From positions 4,262,249 through 4,326,248 of the forward strand of contig NZ_CP038799.1 in NCBI RefSeq assembly GCF_012223425.1: 64,000 nucleotides of DNA, read 5' to 3'. The stretch comes from Mycolicibacterium frederiksbergense (GTDB lineage: Bacteria; Actinomycetota; Actinomycetes; Mycobacteriales; Mycobacteriaceae). This document shows positions 13,747 through 24,900 of the stretch, piece by piece. The notes under the pieces were generated by a model that did no database searches, was not told where the DNA came from, and saw only the letters and a list, made by a program, of their open reading frames with translations. The position numbers and the translations under genes were made by a program. The first letter of the stretch is position 1, and each line of letters begins with the position of its first letter.

Positions 13747-14219
13747 TGAGCGGCGTCGGCGTTGGGTTCGACGAGTTCGATGAGCACGCCGCCGGCATCC
13801 TTGGGATGGATGAAGTTGATCCGCGAGTCCGCGGTACCGCGGCGCGGTGCGTCGTAGAGCAGCCGCACACCGTCGGCGCGCAACCGCTCCGAGAGGGCGT
13901 CGATGTCACTGGTGCGGTAGGCCAGCTGCTGCAGGCCCGGCCCGCGGGTGCTGATGAATTTGGCGATCGTGGAGGTCTCGTCCAGCGGAGCCAGCAACTG
14001 GATCTGGGCGCTGTCCTTGGCTGAGCCGCGCACCGAGAGCATGGCCTCGCGCACACCCTGGTCTTCGTTGACCTCCTCGTGCAGCACGATCATGCCGAGG
14101 TGGTCGTGGTACCACTTGATGGCCGCATCCAGATCGGGCACGGCGATCCCCACGTGATCGATCGCGGTCACCAGCGCGCTGGCGAGCGCCGGGCGGGCAT
14201 CGACGTGGTCGGTGGTCAT
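13743..14219 (-). CDS. mce: Methylmalonyl-CoA epimerase
   Basis: A 158-residue vicinal-oxygen-chelate protein that interconverts (S)- and (R)-methylmalonyl-CoA and so links propionyl-CoA carboxylation to the B12 mutase. VOC landmarks are AIDHVGIAVPDLDAAIKWY at the first repeat, GPGLQQLAYRTSDIDALSE at the second, and HPKDAGGVLIELVEP with the metal-binding Glu near the end. Start ATG 14219 lies 6 nt after a TATTTT box on the minus strand. It equals Rv1322A and is divergent from fadA4. Confidence 0.92.
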   Translation of the reverse strand: MTTDHVDARPALASALVTAIDHVGIAVPDLDAAIKWYHDHLGMIVLHEEVNEDQGVREAMLSVRGSAKDSAQIQLLAPLDETSTIAKFISTRGPGLQQLAYRTSDIDALSERLRADGVRLLYDAPRRGTADSRINFIHPKDAGGVLIELVEPNADAAH

Positions 14220-14225
14220 AAAGTA

Positions 14226-14231
14226 AAAATA
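14226..14231 (-). promoter_or_regulatory. Candidate -10 box of leaderless epimerase mRNA
   Basis: Read on the minus strand, TATTTT is followed by TACTTT and then the ATG at 14219. This AT-rich patch stands out in otherwise GC-rich DNA and no ribosome binding site is present. Confidence 0.5.
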
Positions 14232-14313
14232 ACCCGATACGGCACATTTTGCGCCTGTGTGATGGGCCACACCCTGGCTTCTCAAGGCTTTACAAACTTC
14301 TTGGAGGATGGAA

Positions 14314-15495
14314 ATGACGACCTCGGTCATCGTTGGGGGAGCACGTACCCCCGTCGGCAAGCTGATGGGCTCGCTGAAGGACTTTTCGGGTAGCGACCTC
14401 GGCGCCCTCGCGATCAAGGCGGCGCTGGAAAAAGCGCAGGTCCCGGCGTCGCTGGTGGACTACGTGATCATGGGCCAGGTGCTGACCGCCGGTGCCGGCC
14501 AGATGCCCGCCCGCCAGGCCGCCGTCGGCGCCGGGATCGGTTGGGACGTGCCGTCGCTGACCATCAACAAGATGTGCCTGTCCGGGATCGACGCCATCGC
14601 ACTGGCCGATCAGCTGATCCGCGCCGGGGAGTTCGAGGTGGTGGTCGCCGGTGGGCAGGAATCCATGAGCCAGGCCCCGCATCTGCTGCCCAAGAGCCGT
14701 GAGGGCTTCAAGTACGGCGACACGACGCTGGTGGATCACCTGGCCTATGACGGCCTGCACGATGTGTTCACCGATCAGCCGATGGGCGCGCTGACCGAGC
14801 AGCGCAACGATGTCGATCAGTTCACCCGCGCCGAGCAGGACGAACTGGCCGCGCAGTCGCACCAGAAGGCCGCGGCCGCCTGGAAGGACGGTGTCTTCGC
14901 CGACGAAGTGGTGCCGGTGCAGATCCCGCAGCGCAAGGGTGACCCGATCGAGTTCAACTCCGACGAGGGCGTCCGCGCCAACACGACTGCGGAGTCCCTG
15001 GGCGGGCTGCGGCCGGCCTTCCGCAAGGACGGCACCATCACCGCCGGTTCGGCCTCCCAGATCTCCGACGGCGCGGCGGCCGTCGTCGTGATGAGCAAGG
15101 CCAAGGCCACCGAACTCGGGTTGAGCTGGCTGGCCGAGATCGGTGCGCACGGTGTGGTGGCCGGTCCGGATTCGACGCTGCAGAGCCAGCCCGCCAACGC
15201 CATCAAGAAAGCCATCGCGCGTGAGGGCATCACCGCCGATCAGCTCGACGTCATCGAGATCAACGAGGCGTTCGCCGCGGTGTCCCTGGCGTCCACCAAG
15301 GAACTCGGTGTCGACCCGGCGAAGGTCAACGTCAACGGCGGGGCGATCGCCATCGGTCACCCGATCGGCGCCTCGGGTGCCCGCATCACCCTGCATGCGG
15401 CGCTGGAGCTGGCGCGGAAAGGCTCGGGCTACGCCGTCGCCGCGCTGTGCGGTGCGGGCGGGCAGGGTGACGCCCTGATCCTGCGCCGCCCCTGA
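14314..15495 (+). CDS. fadA4: Acetyl-CoA C-acetyltransferase (thiolase)
   Basis: A 393-residue thiolase that condenses two acetyl-CoA, or cleaves acetoacetyl-CoA. The nucleophilic Cys is in NKMCLSGIDA near residue 90, the His in IAIGHPIGASGAR near 350, and the second Cys in ALCGAGGQGDALI near 380, so the catalytic set is complete. GGAGG at 14303-14307 supports ATG 14314 over the ATG at 14308, which sits directly on the RBS. Same position as Rv1323. Confidence 0.94.
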   Translation: MTTSVIVGGARTPVGKLMGSLKDFSGSDLGALAIKAALEKAQVPASLVDYVIMGQVLTAGAGQMPARQAAVGAGIGWDVPSLTINKMCLSGIDAIALADQLIRAGEFEVVVAGGQESMSQAPHLLPKSREGFKYGDTTLVDHLAYDGLHDVFTDQPMGALTEQRNDVDQFTRAEQDELAAQSHQKAAAAWKDGVFADEVVPVQIPQRKGDPIEFNSDEGVRANTTAESLGGLRPAFRKDGTITAGSASQISDGAAAVVVMSKAKATELGLSWLAEIGAHGVVAGPDSTLQSQPANAIKKAIAREGITADQLDVIEINEAFAAVSLASTKELGVDPAKVNVNGGAIAIGHPIGASGARITLHAALELARKGSGYAVAALCGAGGQGDALILRRP

Positions 15496-15568
15496 CCGCT
15501 GAGGATGCACTCAGTTTGAGCAACGACGCAATGTAGTAGCTGGCCGCCCGCTGCGGCACAATGACGCC

Positions 15569-15937
15569 ATGGCAAACAAATATGACGTCCGCAGCGTGGC
15601 GGGCTGGTTCCGGATCATCGCGATCGCGGAGGCGCTCAGCTGGGCCGGACTCCTGGTCGGGATGTACTTCAAGTACGTCGGTTCCCCGCAGACCGAGATC
15701 GGTGTGAAGATCTTCGGACCGATCCATGGCGGCATCTTCATGGCCTTCCTGGTCGGCGCCCTGCTGGTCGGGATCGCCCGGAAGTGGAACGTCGTGACCT
15801 GGGTACTGGCGTTGCTGGGCAGCATCGTGCCGCTGGGAAGTGTGATCTTCGTCATCTGGGCAGATCGGACCGGCCGCATCGGTGGACGTACCGTCGCTGC
15901 AAACAGCGGTGAGGACGTGCCAAACTTGGTGGCGTGA
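15569..15937 (+). CDS. DUF3817 membrane protein (copy 1)
   Basis: A 122-residue small membrane protein with about three hydrophobic segments (GWFRIIAIAEALSWAGLLVG, GIFMAFLVGALLVGIA, VLALLGSIVPLGSVIFVIWA). The F-x-x-x-AEALSW and IHGGIFMAFL pattern fits DUF3817, of unknown function. A second member is at 40245-40607. The last four bases overlap the GTG start of the next gene, implying translational coupling. Confidence 0.82.
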   Translation: MANKYDVRSVAGWFRIIAIAEALSWAGLLVGMYFKYVGSPQTEIGVKIFGPIHGGIFMAFLVGALLVGIARKWNVVTWVLALLGSIVPLGSVIFVIWADRTGRIGGRTVAANSGEDVPNLVA

Positions 15938-16827
15938 CACGCCCACGCCCTTCCGTCGGACCGGCCCTGGCCGGTGCATTCGATCTGTCCGCACTCAAGC
16001 AGCCACCACCACCGCCACCCGGTGCCGCGGCGCCCGCCGAGGTGACCGGTGCAATCCAGGTCACCGAGGCGAACCTGGAAGCCGAGGTGCTGGTCCGTTC
16101 CGGTGAGATCCCGGTCGTCGTCCTGCTGTGGACGCCGCGCAGTGACGCGAGCGTGCAATTGGGGGACGCACTCGGCGCGCTGGCGCAGGCCGATGGCGGC
16201 ACGTGGTCGCTGGCGATGGTGAATGTCGACACGACCCCGCGGGTGGCCCAGATGTTCGGCGTGCAGGCGGTGCCCACCGTGGTGGCGCTGGCCGGCGGTC
16301 AGCCGATCTCCAGCTTCCAGGGTCCCCAGCCCCCCGACCAGTTGCGTCAGTGGATCGACTCGCTGATCAGCGCGACGGCCGGCAAGCTCAGCGGCGTTCC
16401 CGAACAGCCCGAGCAAGCCGACCCGGAGTTGGAGCAGGCCCGGGCCTACCTGGACGACGGTGATTTCGACGCGGCGCTGACCGCCTACGAGTCGATCCTG
16501 GCGGCCAAGCCCAACGATGCCGAGGCCACCGGCGCTGTCCGGCAGATCAGGTTCCTGCAGCGGGCGACGACCCGCCCGGTCGAGGCGCTCGCGCTGGCCG
16601 ATGCGGCTCCCGGCGACGCCGAGGCCGCCTTCGCCGCCGCCGACGTCGAGATCCTGCAACAGAACATCGAAGCCGCCTTCGACCGGTTGATCGGGTTGAT
16701 CACCCGCACCGCCGGTGACGAGCGCACCGCCGCCCGCACCCGGCTGATCGAATTGTTCGACCTGTTCGATGCCGCCGACCCGGAGGTCATCGCGGCCCGC
16801 CGCAAGCTGGCGAACGCGCTCTACTGA
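15934..16827 (+). CDS. Thioredoxin-fold TPR protein (YbbN/CnoX-like), CxxC absent
   Basis: A 297-residue cytosolic protein in the position of Rv1324. A Pro-rich N-terminus precedes a thioredoxin-like domain (about 40-145) with VNVDTTPRVAQMFGVQAVPTVV, where the cis-Pro loop is intact. The active-site stretch reads VVLLWTPRSDAS, with no cysteines. The C-terminal half is alpha-helical, with TPR-like repeats containing LDDGDFDAALTAYESIL. This is the architecture of YbbN/CnoX holdase co-chaperones; a redox function is excluded by the missing cysteines. GTG start overlaps the upstream gene. Confidence 0.85.
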   Translation: MTRPRPSVGPALAGAFDLSALKQPPPPPPGAAAPAEVTGAIQVTEANLEAEVLVRSGEIPVVVLLWTPRSDASVQLGDALGALAQADGGTWSLAMVNVDTTPRVAQMFGVQAVPTVVALAGGQPISSFQGPQPPDQLRQWIDSLISATAGKLSGVPEQPEQADPELEQARAYLDDGDFDAALTAYESILAAKPNDAEATGAVRQIRFLQRATTRPVEALALADAAPGDAEAAFAAADVEILQQNIEAAFDRLIGLITRTAGDERTAARTRLIELFDLFDAADPEVIAARRKLANALY

Positions 16828-16840
16828 GTTCTCTTTCTGC

Positions 16841-16900
16841 GCGAGCAGACACATATGGCCCCTACTTCGCTGGAAGTAGGGGCCATATGTGTCTGCTCGC
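16841..16900. terminator. 60-bp perfect palindrome, probable bidirectional terminator
   Basis: Arms of 28 bp at 16841-16868 and 16873-16900 are exactly complementary around a GCTG loop. They include CATATG on each side. It sits between the convergent thioredoxin-fold gene and glgB, 13 bp and 4 bp from the respective stops, which is where a shared terminator is expected. The length and perfection are greater than needed for termination. Confidence 0.75.
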
Positions 16901-16904
16901 CGGG

Positions 16905-19097
16905 TTACTGCTCCAGCTCGAACCAGAGCGCGGCCAGCGGCGGGAGTGCCATGACCGCGGACGCCGGGCGCCCGTGCCAGGGCTCGGCCGACGCCTGCAC
17001 CGATCCCAGGTTGCCGATACCGGACCCGTTGTAGATCGTGGCGTCGGTATTGAGCACCTCTCGCCACGTCCCGGCCTGCGGCAGACCCAGCCGATAGTGC
17101 GCATGCTCGTTGCCGGAGAAGTTGAACACGCAGGCCAGCGCCGATCCGTCGTCGCCGAATCGCAGGAAGCTCAGCACGTTGTTCGCCGAGTCGTTGGCGT
17201 CGATCCACGAGTAGCAGTCGGGCACGGTATCGCGGGACCACAGCGCCCGGCGGCTGCGGTACAGCGCGTTGATATCGGTCACCAGGTTGGCGATCCCGGT
17301 CGAGAAGCTCTGTTCGGACAGCTGAAACCAGTCCACGCCGCGCTCCTCGGACCATTCGGCGCGCTGGCCGAACTCCTGGCCCATGAACAGCAGCTGCTTA
17401 CCCGGGTGCGCCCACTGGTAGGCCAGCAACCCGCGTAGGCCCGCCGCCTTGTTGTGGTCGTTGCCCGGCATCCGGCCCCACAGCGTGCCCTTGCCGTGCA
17501 CCACCTCGTCGTGACTGATCGGCAGCACGAAATTCTCGCTGAACGCATAGAGCAGCGAAAAGGTCAGCTCGTGATGGTGATAGCTGCGGTGAATCGGGTC
17601 GCGCTTGATGAACTCCAGGGTGTCGTTCATCCACCCCATATTCCACTTCATCGAGAAACCAAGGCCGCCAAGGTTGGTCGGTCGCGTGACGCCGGGCCAC
17701 GAGGTCGATTCCTCGGCGATGGTGACGATGCCGGGGGTCACCTTGTGCACCGTCGCGTTCATCTCCTGCAGGAACTGAACCGCCTCCAGGTTCTCCCGCC
17801 CGCCGTGGATGTTCGGCGTCCAGCCATCGGCCGGCCGCGAATAGTCCAGGTAGAGCATCGATGCCACCGCGTCGACGCGCAGGCCGTCGACGTGGTACTC
17901 CTGCAACCAGTACAGCGCGTTCGCCACCAGGAAGTTGCGGACCTCGGGGCGCCCGAAGTCGAAAACGTAGGTGCCCCAGTCAAGTTGCTCACCGCGACGA
18001 GGATCGGAGTGTTCGTAGAGGGCGGTCCCGTCGAAGCGGCCCAACGCCCAGGCGTCCTTGGGGAAGTGCGCGGGCACCCAGTCGATGATGACGCCGATCC
18101 CCGCCTGGTGCAGCGTGTCGATCAGATAGCGCAGATCGTCGGGACTGCCCAACCGCGGTGCGGGCGCGTAGTACGAGGTGACCTGGTAACCCCAGGAGCC
18201 GCCGAACGGATGGGCGGCCACCGGCAGCATCTCGACGTGGGTGAAGCCGTGCTCGACGAGGTAGTCGGTGAGTTCGACCGCCAGTTCGCGATAGGTCAGG
18301 CCCGGCCGCCACGACATCAGGTGCACCTCGTAGGTGCTCATCGGTTCGAAGACCGGATTGCGCAGGGCGCGCCCGGCCATCCATTCGTCGTCGTTCCAGG
18401 TGTAATCGCTGGTGCTGACCCGCGAGGCCGTCCGCGGCGGAACCTCGGCGGCGAAGGCGAACGGATCGGCCCGGTCGCTGACCGAACCGTCGATCCCGTG
18501 GACCCGGAACTTGTAGAGGCCGTCCTCGGGGAAATCGGGCCAGAACAGTTCCCAGACTCCGGTGGAGCCCAGCACGCGCATCGGCGCCTGGCCGCCGTCC
18601 CAGTGATTGAATTCGCCGATCAGGCTGACGCCCTTGGCGTTCGGTGCCCACACTGCGAAGGAGTAGCCCTCCACCACGCCGTCGGGTGTGGTGAAGCTGC
18701 GACGGTGCGCGCCCAGGGTCTCCCACAGCCGTTCGTGGCGGCCTTCGGCGAACAGATGCAGGTCGATCTCGCCCAGGGTGGGCAGGAACCGGTAGGCGTC
18801 GGCGACCGTGATGGCCGGCGCGCCCGGATACTGCACCTCGAGGCGGTAGTCGATCAGCTCGGTGAACGGCACGGCGCCCGCGAACAGGCCGGCCTCCAGG
18901 TGATTGAGCGGGTAGCGCTCGCCGCCGACGAGCGCGGTCACCGATTCGGCGTGCGGGCGCAACGCCCGGATCACCGTGTGGTCGCCGTATTCGTGGGCGC
19001 CCAAAACCGAATGCGGGTCATGGTGCTCACCGGCGCTCAACCGGTGCAGATCGTCCGCACCGGGGCGCAGATGAATGTTGGTGTTGGTTTGAGTCAC
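16905..19097 (-). CDS. glgB: 1,4-alpha-glucan branching enzyme
   Basis: A 730-residue GH13 enzyme that introduces alpha-1,6 branches into glycogen and the GlgE-derived alpha-glucan. It has an N-terminal extension and CBM48 (about 1-220), then a catalytic barrel with the nucleophile Asp in HVDGLRVDAVASMLYLDYSR, the acid/base Glu in VTIAEESTSWPG, and the stabilising His-Asp in LPISHDEVVHGKG. It starts 7 bp after the glgE stop, so the two form an operon. Same position as Rv1326c. Confidence 0.96.
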   Translation of the reverse strand: MTQTNTNIHLRPGADDLHRLSAGEHHDPHSVLGAHEYGDHTVIRALRPHAESVTALVGGERYPLNHLEAGLFAGAVPFTELIDYRLEVQYPGAPAITVADAYRFLPTLGEIDLHLFAEGRHERLWETLGAHRRSFTTPDGVVEGYSFAVWAPNAKGVSLIGEFNHWDGGQAPMRVLGSTGVWELFWPDFPEDGLYKFRVHGIDGSVSDRADPFAFAAEVPPRTASRVSTSDYTWNDDEWMAGRALRNPVFEPMSTYEVHLMSWRPGLTYRELAVELTDYLVEHGFTHVEMLPVAAHPFGGSWGYQVTSYYAPAPRLGSPDDLRYLIDTLHQAGIGVIIDWVPAHFPKDAWALGRFDGTALYEHSDPRRGEQLDWGTYVFDFGRPEVRNFLVANALYWLQEYHVDGLRVDAVASMLYLDYSRPADGWTPNIHGGRENLEAVQFLQEMNATVHKVTPGIVTIAEESTSWPGVTRPTNLGGLGFSMKWNMGWMNDTLEFIKRDPIHRSYHHHELTFSLLYAFSENFVLPISHDEVVHGKGTLWGRMPGNDHNKAAGLRGLLAYQWAHPGKQLLFMGQEFGQRAEWSEERGVDWFQLSEQSFSTGIANLVTDINALYRSRRALWSRDTVPDCYSWIDANDSANNVLSFLRFGDDGSALACVFNFSGNEHAHYRLGLPQAGTWREVLNTDATIYNGSGIGNLGSVQASAEPWHGRPASAVMALPPLAALWFELEQ

Positions 19098-19104
19098 GAT
19101 GTAC

Positions 19105-21174
<2,070 letters not shown>

Positions 21175-21378
21175 GCACGAATCTCCTCACTCGGCGCGGT
21201 CCCGACTTCGGTGACCGCGGTCCGTCTGGTCTGTAGGTTCTGCCTCGACGCGCTCGTTACCGACTCTGAGTACCCACCGTAGTGTCAGGGACACCTCATC
21301 GGGCGAGATGAACTCACTCCGGTGACCGAAGCGACATCCCGGGCCCGTCGCCGGGGTCGGTCAGTAAGGTGGAGCCGC
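21175..21378. promoter_or_regulatory. Divergent glgE / glgP promoter region
   Basis: About 200 bp between the glgE ATG and the chosen glgP GTG. TAGTGT at about 21280 is a plausible plus-strand -10. AAGGTGGAG at 21366-21374 serves as RBS for glgP. I saw no convincing operator symmetry. Confidence 0.4.
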
Positions 21379-23967
21379 GTGAAAGCCCTCCGCAGATTCA
21401 CGGTCCGCGCCCACCTTCCCGAGCGCCTTTCCGCACTGGAGACACTGTCGGTCAACCTGCGGTGGTCATGGCACACGCCGACGCAGGACCTGTTCGCCGC
21501 CATCGACACGACACTGTGGGACCAGGTCGGAGCGGACCCGGTGGCGCTGCTGGGCGTGGTCAGCCCGACACGTCTCGACGAACTCGCCGGTGACGAGGGC
21601 TTCCTGCAGCGTGTCGACGCGCTCGCCGCGGATCTGGACGACTATCTGAGTCGTCCGCTGTGGTATCAACAGCAGGCCAGAGACGGGGTGGAGCTCCCCA
21701 ACGGAATCGCCTACTTCTCCATGGAGTTCGGTGTGGCCGAAGTGCTGCCGAACTACTCCGGTGGCCTGGGCATCCTGGCAGGCGACCACCTGAAGTCCGC
21801 CTCCGACCTGGGCCTGCCGCTGATCGCGGTCGGGCTGTACTACCGGTCGGGGTACTTCCGGCAGTCGCTGACCGCCGACGGCTGGCAGCACGAGACCTAC
21901 CCGTCACTGGACCCGCAGGGGCTACCGCTGCGGCTGTTGACCGAGGACACCGGCAAGCCAGTGCTCATCGAATTGGCCATGCCCGACGGCGCGCAGCTGT
22001 ACGCGCACGTCTGGGTTGCGCAGGTGGGCCGAATTCCCTTGCTGCTGCTCGATTCCGATATCGGCGAGAATGCGCATGATCTGCGTGGGGTCACCGATCG
22101 GCTCTACGGCGGTGACCAGGAACATCGGATCAAACAGGAGATCCTGGCCGGTATCGGCGGCGTCCGCGCGATCCGGGCCTTCACCGAGGTGGAGGGGCTG
22201 CCCGCACCGGAGGTGTTCCACATGAACGAGGGTCACGCCGGTTTCCTGGGGGTGGAGCGGATCCGCGAGCTGATCGATGCCGGCCTGGACTTCGACACCG
22301 CGCTCACGGTGGTCCGGTCGTCCACGGTGTTCACCACGCACACGCCGGTGGCCGCCGGGATCGACCGGTTCCCCGTCGACATGGTCACCCGGTACTTCGG
22401 CGGCGAACGCCTGTTGTCGGGCGTCCCGCTGGAACGGGTGCTCGGCTTCGGCGCCGAGGACGATCCGTCCAAGTTCAACATGGCACACATGGGCCTGCGG
22501 CTGGCGCAGCGGGCCAACGGGGTGTCGTTGTTGCACGGCCGGGTCAGCCGGGAGATGTTCAACGAGCTGTGGCCGGGCTTCGACCCGGGTGAGGTCCCGA
22601 TCGGCTCGATCACCAACGGCGTGCACGCACCGACGTGGGCGGCACCGCTTTGGGTGGAGTTGGCCCGCGAGCTGATCGGCAGCGACGATCTCGGCTCGCT
22701 CAGCGAAGCGGACACCTGGCACAAACTGCAGCAGGTCGATGCCGGTCGGCTGTGGCGGATCCGCTCCGAGCTGCGCGGTCTGCTCATCGAGGACGTGCGT
22801 GCCCGGTTGCGTCGCTCCTGGCTCGAGCGCGGTGCTTCCGAGGCCGAATTGGGCTGGATCGCGTCGGCCTTCGACCCCGAGGTGCTGACCGTCGGGTTCG
22901 CCCGGCGGGTACCCACCTACAAGCGGCTGACATTGATGCTGCGCGATCAGGAGCGGTTGGAGAAGCTGCTGCTCGACGCCGACCGGCCCGTGCAGTTGAT
23001 CGTCGCGGGCAAGTCCCATCCCGCCGACGACGGCGGGAAGGCGCTGATCCAGCAGATCGTCCGGTTCGCCGACCGCGCGCAGGTGCGGCACCGGATCGCC
23101 TTCCTGCCGGACTACGACATGTCGATGGCCCGGCTGCTGTACTGGGGCTGCGATGTCTGGCTGAACAACCCGTTGCGCCCGCTGGAGGCCTGCGGCACCT
23201 CGGGCATGAAGAGCGCGCTGAACGGTGGACTGAACCTGTCCATCCGCGACGGCTGGTGGGACGAGTGGTACGACGGTGAGAACGGGTGGGAGATCCCCAC
23301 CGCCGACGGGCTTGCCGATGAGAGCCGCCGCGACGATATCGAGGCCGGCGCGTTGTATGAACTTCTCGAACGCTCGGTGACCACCACCTTCTACGACCGC
23401 AACGAGCACGGTGTGCCGGCCCGCTGGATGGAGATGGTGCGCCACACGCTGCAGGCACTCGGACCGAAGGTGCTCGCCTCGCGCATGGTCCGGGATTACA
23501 CCGAGAAGTACTACGCGCCCGCCGCGAAGTCGCTGCGCGCCACCATCGAGCCAGCCAACGACGCGACCGGGGTGCCGTTCGGTGCGGCGCGCCAGCTTGC
23601 CGCGTATCGCCAACGAGCACAAGAGCAATGGCCGAAGATCCAGATCACCGATGTGGACAGCTACGGTCTACCCGACACCCCGCTGATCGGCAGTGAACTG
23701 ACGCTCACCGCGTCGGTGTACCTTGCCGGGCTGGCGCCCGACGAGGTCGTCGTGCAGGCGGTCGTGGGCCGCGTGGACGGCGCCGACATCCTGCAGCATC
23801 CGGTCACCGTGGCGATGACGCACACCGGCACCGTGGGCGGCAACCAGATCTTCTCGACGACGACGCCGCTGCCGGTGGCCGGTCCGGTCGGCTACACGGT
23901 GCGGGTGCTGCCGCACCACCGACTGCTGGCCGGGGAGAACGAGCTGGCACTGGTCACGCTGGCGTGA
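21379..23967 (+). CDS. glgP: Glycogen phosphorylase (GT35)
   Basis: An 862-residue alpha-glucan phosphorylase that releases glucose 1-phosphate. It is the actinobacterial type with an extra N-terminal domain (LSVNLRWSWHTPTQDLF). Further family blocks are GIAYFSMEFGVAEVLPNYSGGLGILAGDHLKSASDLG, HMNEGHAGFLGVERI, and the pyridoxal-phosphate region EACGTSGMKSALNGG with its Lys. GTG 21379 has AAGGTGGAG upstream and gives the usual length; an upstream ATG at 21322 would add a basic stretch and is not favoured. Same position as Rv1328. Confidence 0.94.
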   Translation: MKALRRFTVRAHLPERLSALETLSVNLRWSWHTPTQDLFAAIDTTLWDQVGADPVALLGVVSPTRLDELAGDEGFLQRVDALAADLDDYLSRPLWYQQQARDGVELPNGIAYFSMEFGVAEVLPNYSGGLGILAGDHLKSASDLGLPLIAVGLYYRSGYFRQSLTADGWQHETYPSLDPQGLPLRLLTEDTGKPVLIELAMPDGAQLYAHVWVAQVGRIPLLLLDSDIGENAHDLRGVTDRLYGGDQEHRIKQEILAGIGGVRAIRAFTEVEGLPAPEVFHMNEGHAGFLGVERIRELIDAGLDFDTALTVVRSSTVFTTHTPVAAGIDRFPVDMVTRYFGGERLLSGVPLERVLGFGAEDDPSKFNMAHMGLRLAQRANGVSLLHGRVSREMFNELWPGFDPGEVPIGSITNGVHAPTWAAPLWVELARELIGSDDLGSLSEADTWHKLQQVDAGRLWRIRSELRGLLIEDVRARLRRSWLERGASEAELGWIASAFDPEVLTVGFARRVPTYKRLTLMLRDQERLEKLLLDADRPVQLIVAGKSHPADDGGKALIQQIVRFADRAQVRHRIAFLPDYDMSMARLLYWGCDVWLNNPLRPLEACGTSGMKSALNGGLNLSIRDGWWDEWYDGENGWEIPTADGLADESRRDDIEAGALYELLERSVTTTFYDRNEHGVPARWMEMVRHTLQALGPKVLASRMVRDYTEKYYAPAAKSLRATIEPANDATGVPFGAARQLAAYRQRAQEQWPKIQITDVDSYGLPDTPLIGSELTLTASVYLAGLAPDEVVVQAVVGRVDGADILQHPVTVAMTHTGTVGGNQIFSTTTPLPVAGPVGYTVRVLPHHRLLAGENELALVTLA

Positions 23968-24815
23968 GTGCCATTCTGACGGTCGACCTTCCCAGCGGGC
24001 CGTACGCGCTCGCCGAGGGGCCCGACGGCGCAATGTGGGTGACCCTGGTGCACAGCGGGCAGATCGCCCGCGTCAGCGCGCAGGGCGATGTCACCGTCTA
24101 CGACGTCGCGCCCGACAGCAGGCCCTCGATCATCACCGCCGGACCGGACGGTGCCCTGTGGTTCACTCGCAGCGGGGATGACCGGATCGGCCGGATCACC
24201 ACCGACGGTGTGCTCAGCGAGATCGAACTGCCCTCCGGCAGCGCACCTTTCGGTATCACGGCAGGGCCGGGGGCCGCGCTGTGGTTCACCGCGATGAATT
24301 CCGGGGTGATCGGCAGGCTCGATCTCGACGGCACGGTCACCGAGGCGGCTCATCCCGGTGGAATGCCGTCGATGATCACCGCGGGTCCCGACGGGGCGCT
24401 GTGGTTCACCCTCAACGAGGCCAACGCGGTCGGACGGCTGGAGCCGTCGGGGTCCTTGCAGGTACGCGACGTGCCGACGCCGCGGTCCGGACCGGTCGGG
24501 ATCGCAGCCACCCACGACGACGCCATCTGGTTCACCGAGGTCCTCGCCGACAAGATCGGCCGTATCCCGACCGACGAGGCCATCCAGGAACTGGATCTGC
24601 CCGGCAAGCCGCACGCGGTGGTCGCCGACCCGTCCGGTGGGGTGTGGGTCAGCCTCTGGGGCGCCGATCAGGTCGCCCGCATCACGGCCGACGGGGAGGT
24701 GAGCACCATCGACCTGATCGTGAATGGTGAGCCGCACGGCCTGGCCGTCGCCGCCGATGGCGCGCTCTGGGTGGCCATGGAGGCCGGCTGCCTGTGGCGG
24801 TTGCCGGTGGGCTGA
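23964..24815 (+). CDS. Streptogramin (virginiamycin B) lyase-like beta-propeller
   Basis: A 283-residue protein made of repeats of about 42 residues with the core GPDGALWFT, forming a predicted seven-bladed propeller. Vgb enzymes linearise type B streptogramins by elimination. Conserved-looking active-site segments are GKPHAVVADPSG, NGEPHGLAVAADGALW and VAMEAGC, which would supply the two His and the Glu described for staphylococcal Vgb (from memory). It starts inside the glgP stop (GTGA), so it is coupled to glycogen breakdown. Native substrate is unknown; antibiotic resistance is only a possibility. Confidence 0.82.
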   Translation: MSAILTVDLPSGPYALAEGPDGAMWVTLVHSGQIARVSAQGDVTVYDVAPDSRPSIITAGPDGALWFTRSGDDRIGRITTDGVLSEIELPSGSAPFGITAGPGAALWFTAMNSGVIGRLDLDGTVTEAAHPGGMPSMITAGPDGALWFTLNEANAVGRLEPSGSLQVRDVPTPRSGPVGIAATHDDAIWFTEVLADKIGRIPTDEAIQELDLPGKPHAVVADPSGGVWVSLWGADQVARITADGEVSTIDLIVNGEPHGLAVAADGALWVAMEAGCLWRLPVG

Positions 24816-24852
24816 GTCCCGCACTGGCCGTGTCCTTGCCGTGGCCGCAGAG

Positions 24853-24869
24853 TTACATAGGCGATGTAA
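24853..24869. promoter_or_regulatory. Candidate operator upstream of MspA-like gene
   Basis: TTACAT and ATGTAA arms around a 5-bp AGGCG centre give a 17-bp dyad, extended by a further near-matching base pair (AGTTACAT / ATGTAAGT). It lies 10-30 bp before the candidate start codons of the porin gene. The spacing suits a TetR or similar dimeric regulator. Confidence 0.5.
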
Positions 24870-24900
24870 GTTCCTCGAGGTGCCTATTGCGGGGTTTGTC

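Noticed and set aside
16828..16904. PE_PGRS gene between the thioredoxin-fold gene and glgB, as at Rv1325c
   Set aside because: Only 77 bp lie between the two genes, holding just the palindrome.
21922..23628. 568-codon ORF antisense to glgP
   Set aside because: glgP contains the full phosphorylase signatures on the other strand.
24724..24900. MspA-like gene starting at 24724
   Set aside because: That start would overlap the lyase gene and put an Arg-rich stretch before the signal peptide.
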